Positions 55,783 through 64,000 of a stretch of DNA of 64,000 bases are shown piece after piece. The stretch comes from Pseudomonadota bacterium (GTDB taxonomy: Bacteria > Pseudomonadota > Gammaproteobacteria > Burkholderiales > Gallionellaceae): assembly GCA_021848465.1 (NCBI GenBank), contig JAJZUP010000001.1, positions 248,001 through 312,000 on the forward strand. The letters are read 5' to 3'. Below the pieces are notes generated by a model. It was not told the origin of the DNA. It worked only from the letters and a program-made list of their open reading frames with translations, and did not search any database. Every line of letters begins with the position of its first letter. Within the stretch, counting starts at the first letter, position 1. The position numbers and the translations under genes were made by a program.

Positions 55783-56559
55783 TTACTTCCGGTTATCAAC
55801 AAAAAGTTGATTTCTATGCCAAGCAATGAATTCTGGCTGCGGTGCGAAACGTTCTGGCGGCTCAATCGTGCGGCCATCCAAGGGCAGCAATACTTCAATG
55901 ACGAAAGATTCCTTCTTGCGTTTCAGTTCATCCGAAACAACGATTTTGAAATCGTCCGTGAGGGTTATCAGCCCTTTATCAAACGCTCTATCATGAATTG
56001 CCGACAGGCAAAGGCCATTGCTCGGATTCAAGCGATTCGCTTTATCTTTGCTCCACGGCACGATGTGGCTGGCGATCAGCAAGCGTGGCTCGGATAGTCC
56101 AGACATGCAGCAACGCCCTCGGTAACTACTCAGTACTGCTTTACGGAAAAAGGTCTGCTTGATGCGCTGCTCTGTAACAACCTTGCGCGTCTCGCCAGTG
56201 AAATCCTCGGGAACGAGCTGCTCTTCCGATTCGTCCATCGGCAGCGCATTGGCATCTAACTTTCTTCTGAGCATTTCGCTCTCGACCGCCAACGCTTCCC
56301 AGTCAGCATGAAACTCATCCCAAATTTCTCGGTCAAGGTTCGAAGCTCCTTCAAGCCCTTTTCGCCCAGTGCTCGTAATGGCCGGATCAAGGCTAGCAAA
56401 GTTGCTCAGTTTCATCGCCACAGCGCCGGGTGTTCTACCTATCAGGCCAGCAAGTTTGATGACCTCTGGCGTGCGCATATCCAGCTTGCCAAATGGCAGT
56501 TGGCAATACAAATGGAATGCCAGCTTGAGTTGTTCTTTTGTCCAACGGTTTGCAGCCAT
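55783..56559 (-). CDS. HNH endonuclease
   Basis: A 258-residue protein with a C-terminal HNH_2-type nuclease domain. CCMSGLSEPRLLIASHIVPW holds the first histidine, followed by NPSNGLCLSAIHDRAFDKGL. The N-terminal part (RWTKEQLKLAFHLYCQLPFG and GLIGRTPGAVAMKLSNF) looks like a DNA-binding module. Such proteins are common on islands and may be restriction enzymes of modified DNA. No methyltransferase lies beside it. Confidence 0.85.
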   Translation of the reverse strand: MAANRWTKEQLKLAFHLYCQLPFGKLDMRTPEVIKLAGLIGRTPGAVAMKLSNFASLDPAITSTGRKGLEGASNLDREIWDEFHADWEALAVESEMLRRKLDANALPMDESEEQLVPEDFTGETRKVVTEQRIKQTFFRKAVLSSYRGRCCMSGLSEPRLLIASHIVPWSKDKANRLNPSNGLCLSAIHDRAFDKGLITLTDDFKIVVSDELKRKKESFVIEVLLPLDGRTIEPPERFAPQPEFIAWHRNQLFVDNRK

Positions 56560-56773
56560 TTTGCCCCCTGCGATTTGGCCCTGCGCGTGACAGAAGCGAT
56601 GATTGTTAAATCTAGGGGGCCAGTTTAGCCTGGTATCTGGACGTTTTCACTACTGTCGTCTTCAGAAGATTTATCGCTGGGAATTCTTACGGACAATCTG
56701 ACATCAGTTCTTCCCAGCGACTGACTCACTCCAAAGCGGTAAACTGTCGAACAATCGATTCACCCAATCTTCC

Positions 56774-57034
56774 ATGAACTGCCGCCTCCATTGCGCCGCC
56801 TGCTGCATCGCCCCCTCCATTACCTCGCCCCTGCCTGGCATGCCGAACGGCAAGCCAGCCGGAGTGCCGTGTGTGCAACTGGATGAGGAATTGCGCTGCA
56901 AGGTGTTTGGCACATCCGCGCGCCCGGCTTTCTGTGGCGGGCTGCAGCCCGCGGCCGAGATGTGTGGCGCATCGCGCGAGGAGGCACTGGCCTGGCTTGC
57001 GCGATTGGAGCAAGCGACGCGGCCGCAGGTATAA
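56774..57034 (+). CDS. YkgJ-family cysteine-cluster protein
   Basis: An 86-residue protein of the zinc/iron-chelating YkgJ type. The N-terminal CRLHCAACC cluster is at residues 3-11, and more cysteines lie near 32-64. Metal binding is a family-level inference. It precedes the DUF1289 gene by 7 bases. The 214-bp gap before it shows no feature I can support. Confidence 0.78.
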   Translation: MNCRLHCAACCIAPSITSPLPGMPNGKPAGVPCVQLDEELRCKVFGTSARPAFCGGLQPAAEMCGASREEALAWLARLEQATRPQV

Positions 57035-57041
57035 TGTGCTC

Positions 57042-57254
57042 ATGCGCTCGCCGACTTCCCAAGAACATCACCTGAATGTCACTGCCGACTCCCCTTGCAT
57101 TGGTCATTGCACGACGGTGCTGGGTGATGATGTGTGCCGCAGTTGCCTGCGGACGTTTGATGAAATTACGCGCTGGGTGGGGATGAGCGAGGCCGAGCGC
57201 GTTGCCGTGAATCGCCGCATTGCACTGGAACAGTGGGATGCGGCACGTCGATAA
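57042..57254 (+). CDS. DUF1289 domain protein
   Basis: A 70-residue protein with the DUF1289 pattern: SPCIGHC, then DVCRSCLRTFDEITRW. The four cysteines probably bind a metal. I chose the ATG at 57042 because the longer open frame upstream reads across the YkgJ gene. It precedes uppP by 18 bases. Confidence 0.85.
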   Translation: MRSPTSQEHHLNVTADSPCIGHCTTVLGDDVCRSCLRTFDEITRWVGMSEAERVAVNRRIALEQWDAARR

Positions 57255-57272
57255 TCCTTTCTACTGATACGC

Positions 57273-58094
57273 ATGGATATTTTATTACTGATTAAAGCCG
57301 CCATTCTCGGCGTGGTTGAAGGTTTGACCGAATTTTTGCCGATTTCGAGCACGGGTCATTTGATCCTGGCGGGCGACCTGCTGAATTTCAATGATGAGAA
57401 GGGCAAGGTGTTCGAGATTGTGATCCAGTTCGCGGCCATCCTGGCGGTGTGTTGGGAATACCGTGCGAAGATCATGACGGTGGTGGGCGGGCTGTCTTCC
57501 GAGAAACCGGCTCAGCGGTTTGCGGGCAACCTGCTGATTGCGTTCATGCCGGCGGCGGTGCTGGGTTTATTGTTCGCCAAGGCGATCAAGGCGCATTTGT
57601 TTGCGCCAGTGCCGGTGGCGATGGCTTTCATTGTGGGTGGTTTGTTTATCTTGTGGGCGGAAAAGCGCCAGCATACAGTCAGCGTCGAAACGGTGGATGA
57701 CATGAGCTGGAAAGATGCGCTGAAGGTGGGCTTCGCTCAGACGCTGGCGCTGTTCCCCGGTATGTCGCGCTCCGGCTCCACCATCATCGGCGGCCTGTTT
57801 TTTGGCTTGTCGCGCAAGGCGGCGACGGAGTTCTCGTTCTTCCTGGCGATTCCCACCCTGTTCGGTGCGACGGTTTATGAAGTGGTGAAATACCGCCACC
57901 TGTTCATGGCGGAAGACCTCGGGCTGTTTCTGGTGGGCAGCATTACGTCTTTCATAAGCGCATTTTTGTGCGTGCGCTGGTTGCTACGCTACATCAGCCG
58001 CCATGACTTTACGGTGTTTGCCTGGTACCGGATCGTGTTCGGTCTGTTGGTGTTGCTGACCGATTATCTGGGGGTGGTGAGCTGGTCCGCTTGA
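57273..58094 (+). CDS. uppP: undecaprenyl-diphosphatase UppP (BacA)
   Basis: Integral membrane phosphatase of 273 residues that recycles undecaprenyl pyrophosphate for cell-wall synthesis. [20 protein letters not shown] is near 11-30, and the second conserved [10 protein letters not shown] motif near 165. About eight hydrophobic helices are visible. It also gives bacitracin tolerance in known cases. Confidence 0.96.
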   Translation: MDILLLIKAAILGVVEGLTEFLPISSTGHLILAGDLLNFNDEKGKVFEIVIQFAAILAVCWEYRAKIMTVVGGLSSEKPAQRFAGNLLIAFMPAAVLGLLFAKAIKAHLFAPVPVAMAFIVGGLFILWAEKRQHTVSVETVDDMSWKDALKVGFAQTLALFPGMSRSGSTIIGGLFFGLSRKAATEFSFFLAIPTLFGATVYEVVKYRHLFMAEDLGLFLVGSITSFISAFLCVRWLLRYISRHDFTVFAWYRIVFGLLVLLTDYLGVVSWSA

Positions 58095-58110
58095 GCGGAC
58101 CAGCCGTGAA

Positions 58111-58563
58111 TCAGCTTTGCTCCCAAGGCAGGCCGGCGGCGCGCCAGCCGTTGACCTTGCTGCGCTGATTGCCGGGGTTTTTGTCGCCTTCGAAACCCTC
58201 CAGCACGTTATAGCAATCGTTGTAGCCCGCCTGGGTGGCTACCGTTGCCGCCATGTGAGAGCGTTGTCCGGTGCGGCACAGGAAGATGACCAAGGATTCC
58301 TTGTCGACTTGCTGTTCCAACGCGGCGAGGAAATTCGGGTTTTGTTTCATGCCGGGATAGGTGGCCCATTCGATTTCGACGGCACCGGGTACGCGGCCGA
58401 CCCAGTCCAGCTCGGCACGGCTGCGGACGTCAACCAATTTTGCGCCGGGGGCGGACTGGAGCAGGGTGTAAGCCTCTGCGGGTGTAAGTGCGCCTTCATA
58501 GGGCAGGTTTTGCGCCTTGGCGCGTTGTTGTGCGGTGTCTAACGTTGCTGTGATCTTTCCCAT
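58111..58563 (-). CDS. rhodanese-like sulfurtransferase
   Basis: A 150-residue single-domain rhodanese with the active-site cysteine in FLCRTGQRSH near residue 95. LVDVRSRAELDWVGRVPGAV is near 38-57. It may handle sulfane sulfur; the physiological donor is unknown. It is convergent with uppP and divergent from the cation efflux gene. Confidence 0.9.
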   Translation of the reverse strand: MGKITATLDTAQQRAKAQNLPYEGALTPAEAYTLLQSAPGAKLVDVRSRAELDWVGRVPGAVEIEWATYPGMKQNPNFLAALEQQVDKESLVIFLCRTGQRSHMAATVATQAGYNDCYNVLEGFEGDKNPGNQRSKVNGWRAAGLPWEQS

Positions 58564-58640
58564 TTCCTGAATACCTGTATTTAACCTTTAATTCGCAAGT
58601 GCTATGCTGCACTGCCCGCTGGAATACTATCTTAAGCGCA

Positions 58641-59819
58641 ATGAAAAATCACACCCATTTGCATTCCCATGAAAAGGCCGCGGCTTTCGAGCCGGCCCAC
58701 CCGGAGCGCTTTGCCGCTGCGCGCAAGAGCACGTGGGTAAGCATTGGCGTCAATCTTGTGCTGTCGATCATGCAGGTGCTGGCGGGCTTTCTGGGCAAGT
58801 CGCAGTCGTTGATGGCGGATGGCTTGCACTCATTTGCAGATTTGCTCTCGGATATTCTCGTGTTGTTTGCCAACCGGCATGGCAATAAGCATGCGGATGC
58901 AAACCACCCTTATGGGCATGCGCGCATTGAGACGGCGGCTTCGCTGATCCTGGGTGCCAGTTTGCTGGTGCTGGGAGTAATCCTGCTGATTTCGGCCGGG
59001 ATGCGCTTGCAGCATCCCGAGCATGTACAGGCCGTGAGTCCATTTACGTTGTGGATTGCGATGGTTGCGCTGCTGATGAAAGAGGGAATGTTTCGCTACA
59101 TGCTGGCGGTGGCGAAGCGGGTGCGCTCGCAAATGCTGGCTGCGAATGCCTGGCATGCGCGCTCGGATGCCGCATCGTCGCTGGTGGTGATCGTCGGTAT
59201 CGTCGGCAATCTGCTTGGCTACACCTTTCTAGACCTGATTGCAGCGGGCGTGGTGGGGGTGATGATTGCGTATATGGGCATCCAGTTTGCGCGCGAGGCG
59301 CTGGAGGAGCTGGTGGATACCGGGCTGGATGAGCAGGAGGTGCGGGCCATCCGCAACACGCTGAAGGCGGTGCCGGGCGTGATGGGACTACATGAATTGC
59401 GCACGCGCAAGATGGCGGACAATGCGCTGGTGGATGCGCACATCATCGTCGATCCGAAGATCAGCGTTTCAGAAGGGCATTATATTGCCGAGGCGGCGCG
59501 TAGCGCAGTGCTGAAAAGCCACCATGTAATGGATGTGATGGTGCATATCGATTCCGAGGACGACATGCTGGCACGGCCGAATGCACATTTGCCGCAACGA
59601 CATTTGTTGCTGGCACACCTGGCTGACCGGCTGGGTTGGCATTGGCCTGCGACGACCCGCGTGGTGCTCCATTACCTGAACGGCAAGGTCGACGCTGAAC
59701 TGATATTCGATGAGGCTGCTGAGAATATGGATCGGATTAGTGAGGCTTGTGCCAAGGTTGCGAATGATGACGCGTATTTTCGCAGCATCCAGATTTACTG
59801 CTGCCGCGCACCAAAATAG
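58641..59819 (+). CDS. cation diffusion facilitator family transporter
   Basis: A 392-residue metal exporter. It starts MKNHTHLHSHEK, a histidine-rich metal-binding tail. Membrane helices follow, with the HSFADLLSDI and HARSDAASSL metal-site segments, then a long cytoplasmic domain (about 215-392). The ATG at 58641 is preferred over a longer upstream frame. The substrate is probably Zn, Fe, Mn or Co; histidine residues alone do not decide it. Confidence 0.9.
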   Translation: MKNHTHLHSHEKAAAFEPAHPERFAAARKSTWVSIGVNLVLSIMQVLAGFLGKSQSLMADGLHSFADLLSDILVLFANRHGNKHADANHPYGHARIETAASLILGASLLVLGVILLISAGMRLQHPEHVQAVSPFTLWIAMVALLMKEGMFRYMLAVAKRVRSQMLAANAWHARSDAASSLVVIVGIVGNLLGYTFLDLIAAGVVGVMIAYMGIQFAREALEELVDTGLDEQEVRAIRNTLKAVPGVMGLHELRTRKMADNALVDAHIIVDPKISVSEGHYIAEAARSAVLKSHHVMDVMVHIDSEDDMLARPNAHLPQRHLLLAHLADRLGWHWPATTRVVLHYLNGKVDAELIFDEAAENMDRISEACAKVANDDAYFRSIQIYCCRAPK

Positions 59820-59935
59820 TGCGCGCTGAGCAGATTTTGCCCGATTTATGGGCGCGCAACGGACATACAATTTCTGGATAAATATGGCACAATGCTTAAC
59901 CTATAGGTTTTCAGGTAATGGCATAGTTTCTGCTT
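59808..59935 (+). promoter_or_regulatory. NtrC site and sigma-54 promoter of glnA
   Basis: GCACCAAAATAGTGC at 59808-59822 matches a known NtrC site (GCACCAACATGGTGC) at 13 of 15 bases. It overlaps the stop of the upstream transporter gene. TGGCATAGTTTCTGCT at 59920-59935 fits the sigma-54 -24/-12 pattern with GG and GC correctly spaced. The roughly 100-base separation matches other glnA promoters. Confidence 0.72.
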
Positions 59936-60009
59936 TGTCGGATATATCCTGTAATCAGGTTTCGTTTTACAAAACAGCATCGTCTTAATTATTTTTGGGA
60001 GATTGGAGT

Positions 60010-61425
60010 ATGGCCAAGACCGCAGCCGACGTTCTGAAGCTCGTCAAGGAACAGGGCATCAAATTCGTGGATTTTCGTTTCACTGATACCAAGGGCAAGG
60101 AGCAGCACGTGGGCGTGCCTGTTTCCCACTTTGACGCAGACAAGTTTGAGAGCGGACATGCTTTCGACGGTTCCTCCATCGCTGGTTGGAAGGGTATCCA
60201 GGCTTCCGACATGTTGTTGATGCCGGATCCTGATTCCGCTTACGTCGATCCTTTCTACGACGAGCCGACTCTGGTGCTGACTTGCGATGTGATCGAGCCA
60301 ACTGACGGCAAGGGCTATGACCGCGATCCGCGTTCCATCGCCAAGCGTGCTGAAGCCTACCTGAAGTCTTCCGGCATCGGCGACACCGCCTACTTCGGTC
60401 CGGAACCCGAATTCTTCATCTTCGACTCTGTGCAATGGCATATTGACATGTCCGGCTGCTCCGTCAAGATCAATTCTGAAGAAGGCGCATGGGCGACCGG
60501 CCACGAGTTCGATGGCGGCAACACTGGCCACCGTCCGGCTGTCAAAGGCGGCTACTTCCCCGTTCCTCCGGTTGACACCCTGAACGACATCCGCGCTGCC
60601 ATGGTGCTGGCGCTGGAAGAGATCGGCATCCCTGTTGAGGTGCACCACCACGAAGTGGCGAACGCCGGTCAGTGCGAAATCGGTACCAAGTTCAACACGC
60701 TGGTGAAGCGCGCTGACTGGACCCAGACACAGAAGTATGTGATCCAGAACGTGGCGCACCAGTATGGCAAGACGGCGACTTTCATGCCTAAGCCGATCGT
60801 TGGCGACAACGGTTCCGGCATGCACGTGCACCAGTCGATCTGGAAGGACGGCAAGAACCTGTTCGCAGGCAACGGCTACGCCGGTTTGTCTGAAATGGCG
60901 TTGTACTACATCGGCGGTATCATCAAGCACGCCAAGGCGCTGAATGCGATCACCAACCCCGGCACCAACAGCTACAAGCGTCTGGTTCCGCACTACGAAG
61001 CACCAGTGAAGCTGGCTTACTCGGCCAAGAACCGTTCCGCTTCGATCCGTATTCCGCACGTTGCCAGCGACAAGGCTCGCCGTATTGAGACGCGTTTCCC
61101 GGATCCCTCTTCCAACCCGTACATGTGTTTCGCTGCGCTGATGATGGCCGGTCTGGATGGTATCCAGAACAAGATTCACCCCGGAGACCCAGCAGACAAG
61201 AACCTGTACGACCTGCCGCCGGAAGAAGATGCAAAGATCCCAACCGTCTGTGCTTCGCTCGACGAGGCCTTGGCAGCGCTGGACAAGGATCGCGAGTTCC
61301 TGACTCGCGGCGGTGTGTTCTCCAACGACTTCATTGATGCTTACATCGACCTGAAGATGGAAGAAGTGAATCGCATTCGCATGACGACCCACCCGGTCGA
61401 ATTCGACATGTACTACAGCCTGTAA
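60010..61425 (+). CDS. glnA: glutamine synthetase, type I
   Basis: Assimilates ammonium into glutamine, 471 residues. The start is the ATG at 60010 (TTGGAG upstream). Typical segments are [12 protein letters not shown] near 49-60, [11 protein letters not shown] near 130, [12 protein letters not shown] and the adenylylation-tyrosine region [10 protein letters not shown] near 400. It is followed by a strong terminator, then a DUF4124 gene and ntrBC, a usual betaproteobacterial order. Confidence 0.97.
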   Translation: MAKTAADVLKLVKEQGIKFVDFRFTDTKGKEQHVGVPVSHFDADKFESGHAFDGSSIAGWKGIQASDMLLMPDPDSAYVDPFYDEPTLVLTCDVIEPTDGKGYDRDPRSIAKRAEAYLKSSGIGDTAYFGPEPEFFIFDSVQWHIDMSGCSVKINSEEGAWATGHEFDGGNTGHRPAVKGGYFPVPPVDTLNDIRAAMVLALEEIGIPVEVHHHEVANAGQCEIGTKFNTLVKRADWTQTQKYVIQNVAHQYGKTATFMPKPIVGDNGSGMHVHQSIWKDGKNLFAGNGYAGLSEMALYYIGGIIKHAKALNAITNPGTNSYKRLVPHYEAPVKLAYSAKNRSASIRIPHVASDKARRIETRFPDPSSNPYMCFAALMMAGLDGIQNKIHPGDPADKNLYDLPPEEDAKIPTVCASLDEALAALDKDREFLTRGGVFSNDFIDAYIDLKMEEVNRIRMTTHPVEFDMYYSL

Positions 61426-61445
61426 AGAAATCCTGCCGCAAACAG

Positions 61446-61476
61446 AACGGGGCCGTCAGGCCCCGTTTTTGTTTGC
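61446..61476 (+). terminator. Rho-independent terminator after glnA
   Basis: The stem AACGGGGCC-GTCA-GGCCCCGTT is followed by TTTGTTTG. It ends the glnA transcript 20 bases past the stop. Confidence 0.9.
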
Positions 61477-61533
61477 CCTTTTTAAGCAACAAGGCATAAC
61501 CTATACTTCCAGCATCGCGAGTTGGATATGATC

Positions 61534-61992
61534 ATGAAAAAGATTTTGTCATTATGTTTGCTTGTTGTACTGAGTGATACTTCGGTGGCGAAAGCCGAGA
61601 TTTATAAGCGGATTGATGCGGATGGGCATGTCACTTATTCAGGTACGCCCTTCAAGGGGGCCAAGAAGATTGAGTTGACGCCGTTGGCGACTGAGCACGC
61701 GCATAATAAATCCAGGAAAATCGAGGATGAGCCAGTGAGTTTCCCCAAGGTGGATGCCGAGACACAAAAGGATCGCGATAATGCGCGCAAGCAAATTCTC
61801 GAAGCCGAGCTGACGGCGGAAGAAAAAGCTTTGTCAGAGGCGTTGGACGATGCCAAAGAGGGTGGGGTGCCAGTTGCTCAGGGCAATGAAAAGAAAGTCT
61901 CGGAAGCCAATCTGGCAGCGCAGAAGAGGGTGCAAATGCATGAGAAGAATATTGAGGCACTCAGGATCGAGTTATCCAATAGCAGTAAATAA
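61534..61992 (+). CDS. DUF4124 domain protein
   Basis: A 152-residue exported protein with a signal peptide (ILSLCLLVVLSDTSVAKAE). The DUF4124 motif IYKRIDADGHVTYSGTPF comes next, then a charged, coiled-coil-like C-terminus. An ATG 6 bases upstream is an equal start. Similar proteins are often found between glnA and ntrBC in betaproteobacteria. Function unknown. Confidence 0.82.
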   Translation: MKKILSLCLLVVLSDTSVAKAEIYKRIDADGHVTYSGTPFKGAKKIELTPLATEHAHNKSRKIEDEPVSFPKVDAETQKDRDNARKQILEAELTAEEKALSEALDDAKEGGVPVAQGNEKKVSEANLAAQKRVQMHEKNIEALRIELSNSSK

Positions 61993-61998
61993 TTGCAA

Positions 61999-62014
61999 TG
62001 GCATGTTTTCTGCT
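61999..62014 (+). promoter_or_regulatory. sigma-54 promoter-like element before ntrB
   Basis: TGGCATGTTTTCTGCT, nearly identical to the glnA element at 59920-59935, with GG and GC in the right places. The transcript would start near 62025, leaving only about 5 bases before the ntrB ATG at 62030. Confidence 0.5.
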
Positions 62015-62029
62015 TAGTTGAAAATGATC

Positions 62030-63082
62030 ATGCCAAATTACCCTATACCTTCAATTGAACTCTTGGCAACCGCGATCATCGTTTTAAACGATGAGTCGCG
62101 CGTCGCATATTTAAATCCGGCAGCAGAGCATTTGTTTGGCCTGAGCAACAGCAATCTGGTCGGGCATCCGTTGCAGCATGCATTTGTGCAAACGGAACAA
62201 TTGTTCAGTGCGATCCAGTCTGCCCTGTCCAGCCGCGCGAGTCATATTGAACATGAAATGGTGCTGAGCTCGGCATCGGGAAATAAACTGCATTTGAGCT
62301 GCACGGCAACTCCGGTTTTCATGGGCAAGGACATGTTGCTGCTGGAGTTCCACACAATTGATCGTCCATTGAAGTTGGCGCGCGAAGAGCAGATGCTGGA
62401 CCAAACGCAGGCAAACCGGTTGCTTTTGCGGAATCTGGCGCATGAAATCAAAAACCCGCTGGGCGGTATACGCGGTGCGGCTCAATTGCTGGAGCAAGAG
62501 CTGGATAGGCCGGGTTTGCGCGAATATACCCAAGTTGTGATCCAGGAGGCAGACCGCTTGCGTTCCCTGATGGAGAAATTACTGACGCCACAACATGTTC
62601 CGCACCTGAGTGCGTTGAATATTCATGAAGTGCTGGAGCGGGTTCGCAGTGTGGTGTTGGCTGAGTTGCCGGAGGGGCTGGTGATCAGGCGCGATTACGA
62701 TTTGAGTCTGCCGGATCTTCACGGCGATAAAGAGCAATTGATTCAGGTGATGCTGAACATTGTTCGTAACGCAGCTCAGGCGATGCACGGGAAGGGGCAG
62801 ATTGTTTTGCGCACACGAATTACGCGCCAGGTGACTTTGATGAAGAAACTGCATCGCTTAGCCATAGTGGTGCAGATTATTGATAATGGCCCGGGCATTC
62901 CAAAGCATTTGCATGACAAGATTTTTTATCCGCTGGTATCCGGCCGCCCTGATGGCCATGGGCTGGGACTCACGCTGGCACAGGATTTTGTGAGTCAGCA
63001 TCAGGGCAGTATCGAGTTTGAAAGTGAGCCAGGCCACACTTGTTTTACAGTAACGCTTCCATTGCCTTATCCGGGAAAATAA
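62030..63082 (+). CDS. glnL: nitrogen regulation sensor histidine kinase NtrB
   Basis: Sensor kinase of 350 residues that phosphorylates NtrC under nitrogen limitation. It has an N-terminal PAS-like domain (LATAIIVLNDESRVAYLNPA), an H-box HEIKNPLGG near residue 140 and an ATPase domain with QVMLNIVRNA, DNGPGIP and GHGLGLTLA. The ATG at 62030 gives the length usual for NtrB. No Shine-Dalgarno precedes it; TTG at 62018 is an alternative. Confidence 0.94.
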   Translation: MPNYPIPSIELLATAIIVLNDESRVAYLNPAAEHLFGLSNSNLVGHPLQHAFVQTEQLFSAIQSALSSRASHIEHEMVLSSASGNKLHLSCTATPVFMGKDMLLLEFHTIDRPLKLAREEQMLDQTQANRLLLRNLAHEIKNPLGGIRGAAQLLEQELDRPGLREYTQVVIQEADRLRSLMEKLLTPQHVPHLSALNIHEVLERVRSVVLAELPEGLVIRRDYDLSLPDLHGDKEQLIQVMLNIVRNAAQAMHGKGQIVLRTRITRQVTLMKKLHRLAIVVQIIDNGPGIPKHLHDKIFYPLVSGRPDGHGLGLTLAQDFVSQHQGSIEFESEPGHTCFTVTLPLPYPGK

Positions 63083-63083
63083 C

Positions 63084-64000
63084 ATGACCAAGCCTGTCTG
63101 GATCATTGATGACGACCGTTCAATTCGCTGGGTGCTTGAAAAAGCCTTGGCACGAGAACAGATCGAATTCAAAAGTTTTGCCTCGGCAGATGAGGCTTTG
63201 GCGGAATTGCCAGGCAATCTACCGCAGATGGTGATCAGCGATATCCGCATGCCCGGCAGCTCGGGGCTGGATTTGCTGCAAAAGCTGCGCACAGATTACC
63301 CAAATCTGCCCGTTATTATCATGACCGCCTATTCAGACTTGGAAAGTGCGGTATCGGCTTTTCAGGGCGGGGCATTCGAATATTTGCCCAAGCCATTTGA
63401 TGTGAATCATGCCGTTGAGCTGATTCGCCGGGCGTTAGAGCAGAGTCAGCGCAAGAATATGCAGCTGGACGAAACACAGAGTGCGCCGGATATTTTGGGC
63501 CATGCCCCAGCCATGCAGGAAGTGTTTCGCGCCATCGGCCGCCTTGCACAATCGAATGCTACCGTGCTCATCAACGGTGAGTCCGGCACCGGCAAGGAGT
63601 TGGTTGCGCATGCGCTGCACCGCCACAGCCCGCGCGCCGACAAGCCCTTTGTCGCCATCAATACCGCCGCCATTCCGAAAGACCTGCTGGAGTCAGAACT
63701 GTTCGGCCACGAAAAGGGCGCCTTCACCGGTGCCACCACCACGCGTCATGGCCGCTTTGAACAGGCCGAGGGTGGCACCCTGTTCCTCGACGAAATTGGC
63801 GATATGCCAGCAGAGCTGCAGACGCGCTTGCTGCGCGTACTGTCGGACGGCAACTTCTACCGTGTCGGCGGCCACCAGCCGATCAAGGCCAATGTGCGCA
63901 TCATTGCTGCTACGCACCAGAATCTCGATGAGCGTGTGAAGCAGGGACTGTTCCGCGAGGATTTATTCCACCGCCTTAACGTTATCCGTTTGCGCCTGCC
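63084..64000 (+). CDS. glnG: nitrogen regulation response regulator NtrC (partial)
   Basis: Sigma-54-dependent activator, visible for 305 residues before the window ends. The receiver domain has the phosphorylated aspartate in ISDIRMPG near 53. The AAA+ domain carries Walker A GESGTGKE near 167, the sigma-54 contact GAFTGA near 215 and [10 protein letters not shown] near 234. It starts one base after ntrB. The C-terminal DNA-binding domain lies outside. Confidence 0.95.
   Translation, partial: MTKPVWIIDDDRSIRWVLEKALAREQIEFKSFASADEALAELPGNLPQMVISDIRMPGSSGLDLLQKLRTDYPNLPVIIMTAYSDLESAVSAFQGGAFEYLPKPFDVNHAVELIRRALEQSQRKNMQLDETQSAPDILGHAPAMQEVFRAIGRLAQSNATVLINGESGTGKELVAHALHRHSPRADKPFVAINTAAIPKDLLESELFGHEKGAFTGATTTRHGRFEQAEGGTLFLDEIGDMPAELQTRLLRVLSDGNFYRVGGHQPIKANVRIIAATHQNLDERVKQGLFREDLFHRLNVIRLRL

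Noticed and set aside
56871..57041. Upstream extension of the DUF1289 gene
   Set aside because: It overlaps the YkgJ-like gene in another frame and adds an Arg/Cys-rich stretch without homology; the ATG at 57042 fits the family.
59886..59901. TGGCACAATGCTTAAC as the glnA sigma-54 promoter
   Set aside because: The -24 part is good but the -12 GC is replaced by AA; the site at 59920 keeps both GG and GC.
59989..61392. 467-codon open frame antisense to glnA
   Set aside because: It mirrors glnA and has a low-complexity, His/Val/Arg-rich translation. glnA has clear motifs, a ribosome-binding site and a terminator, so this is a shadow frame.

Overview
This window spans a chromosomal replication origin region of what looks like an autotrophic betaproteobacterium, probably Nitrosomonadales and possibly close to the iron-oxidising Gallionellaceae. 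That placement is an inference from the form II RuBisCO with CbbQ/CbbO, the dnaA-dnaN-gyrB and rpmH-to-atp gene orders, and the metX-metW and glnA-ntrBC arrangements. No rRNA or tRNA gene, insertion sequence or CRISPR array was seen, and no gap between genes exceeds 300 bases.

Layout. (1) 1-8.8 kb, mostly minus strand: a carbon-fixation block, cbbM-cbbQ-cbbO-fbp, followed by purE, purC and a beta-carbonic anhydrase. The regulator gene cbbR is divergent from cbbM, with two T-N11-A operator candidates between them. (2) 8.8-14 kb: gyrB, dnaN and dnaA on the minus strand around an AT-rich oriC candidate with DnaA boxes. (3) 14-32 kb, plus strand: rpmH-rnpA-yidD-yidC-mnmE-mnmG-rsmG-parA-parB, the full atpIBEFHAGDC operon, then glmU and glmS. 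Two parS sites lie directly before the gyrB and mnmG start codons. (4) 32-38.7 kb: an orphan ParA ATPase, then minus-strand genes for ubiquinone synthesis (ubiB, ubiE), a Tim44-like protein, a pseudouridine synthase, a phosphoesterase and a PhnA protein.

(5) 38.7-42.6 kb, plus strand: a row of small accessory enzymes ending in a WYL/YafY-type regulator. Two copies of a bipartite promoter element occur in this row. (6) 42.6-48 kb: the conserved envelope cluster lpoA-yraN-gmhA/diaA-dolP-hldE(C) divergent from rsmI, then two Adhesin_E-like secreted proteins. (7) 48-55.5 kb: a SMUG1-type glycosylase, an AmpG-like permease, metW and metX with a SAM-II riboswitch and terminator in the leader, a ccdAB toxin-antitoxin pair, and thiC behind a TPP riboswitch. 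A MNT/HEPN toxin-antitoxin pair follows thiC and is bracketed by two diverged 120-bp copies of the thiC 3' end. (8) 55.5-64 kb: a zinc-ribbon protein, an HNH endonuclease, uppP, a rhodanese, a cation efflux protein, then glnA and ntrBC with sigma-54 promoter candidates. ntrC runs off the window.

Base composition is uneven. The origin and yidC region is very AT-rich, while the region after about 41 kb is GC-rich. The most noteworthy items are the thiC-tail duplication around the MNT/HEPN module, the SAM-II riboswitch outside its usual alphaproteobacterial range, the paired operator of the 38.7-42.6 kb cluster, and parS sites placed where a Shine-Dalgarno would normally be.
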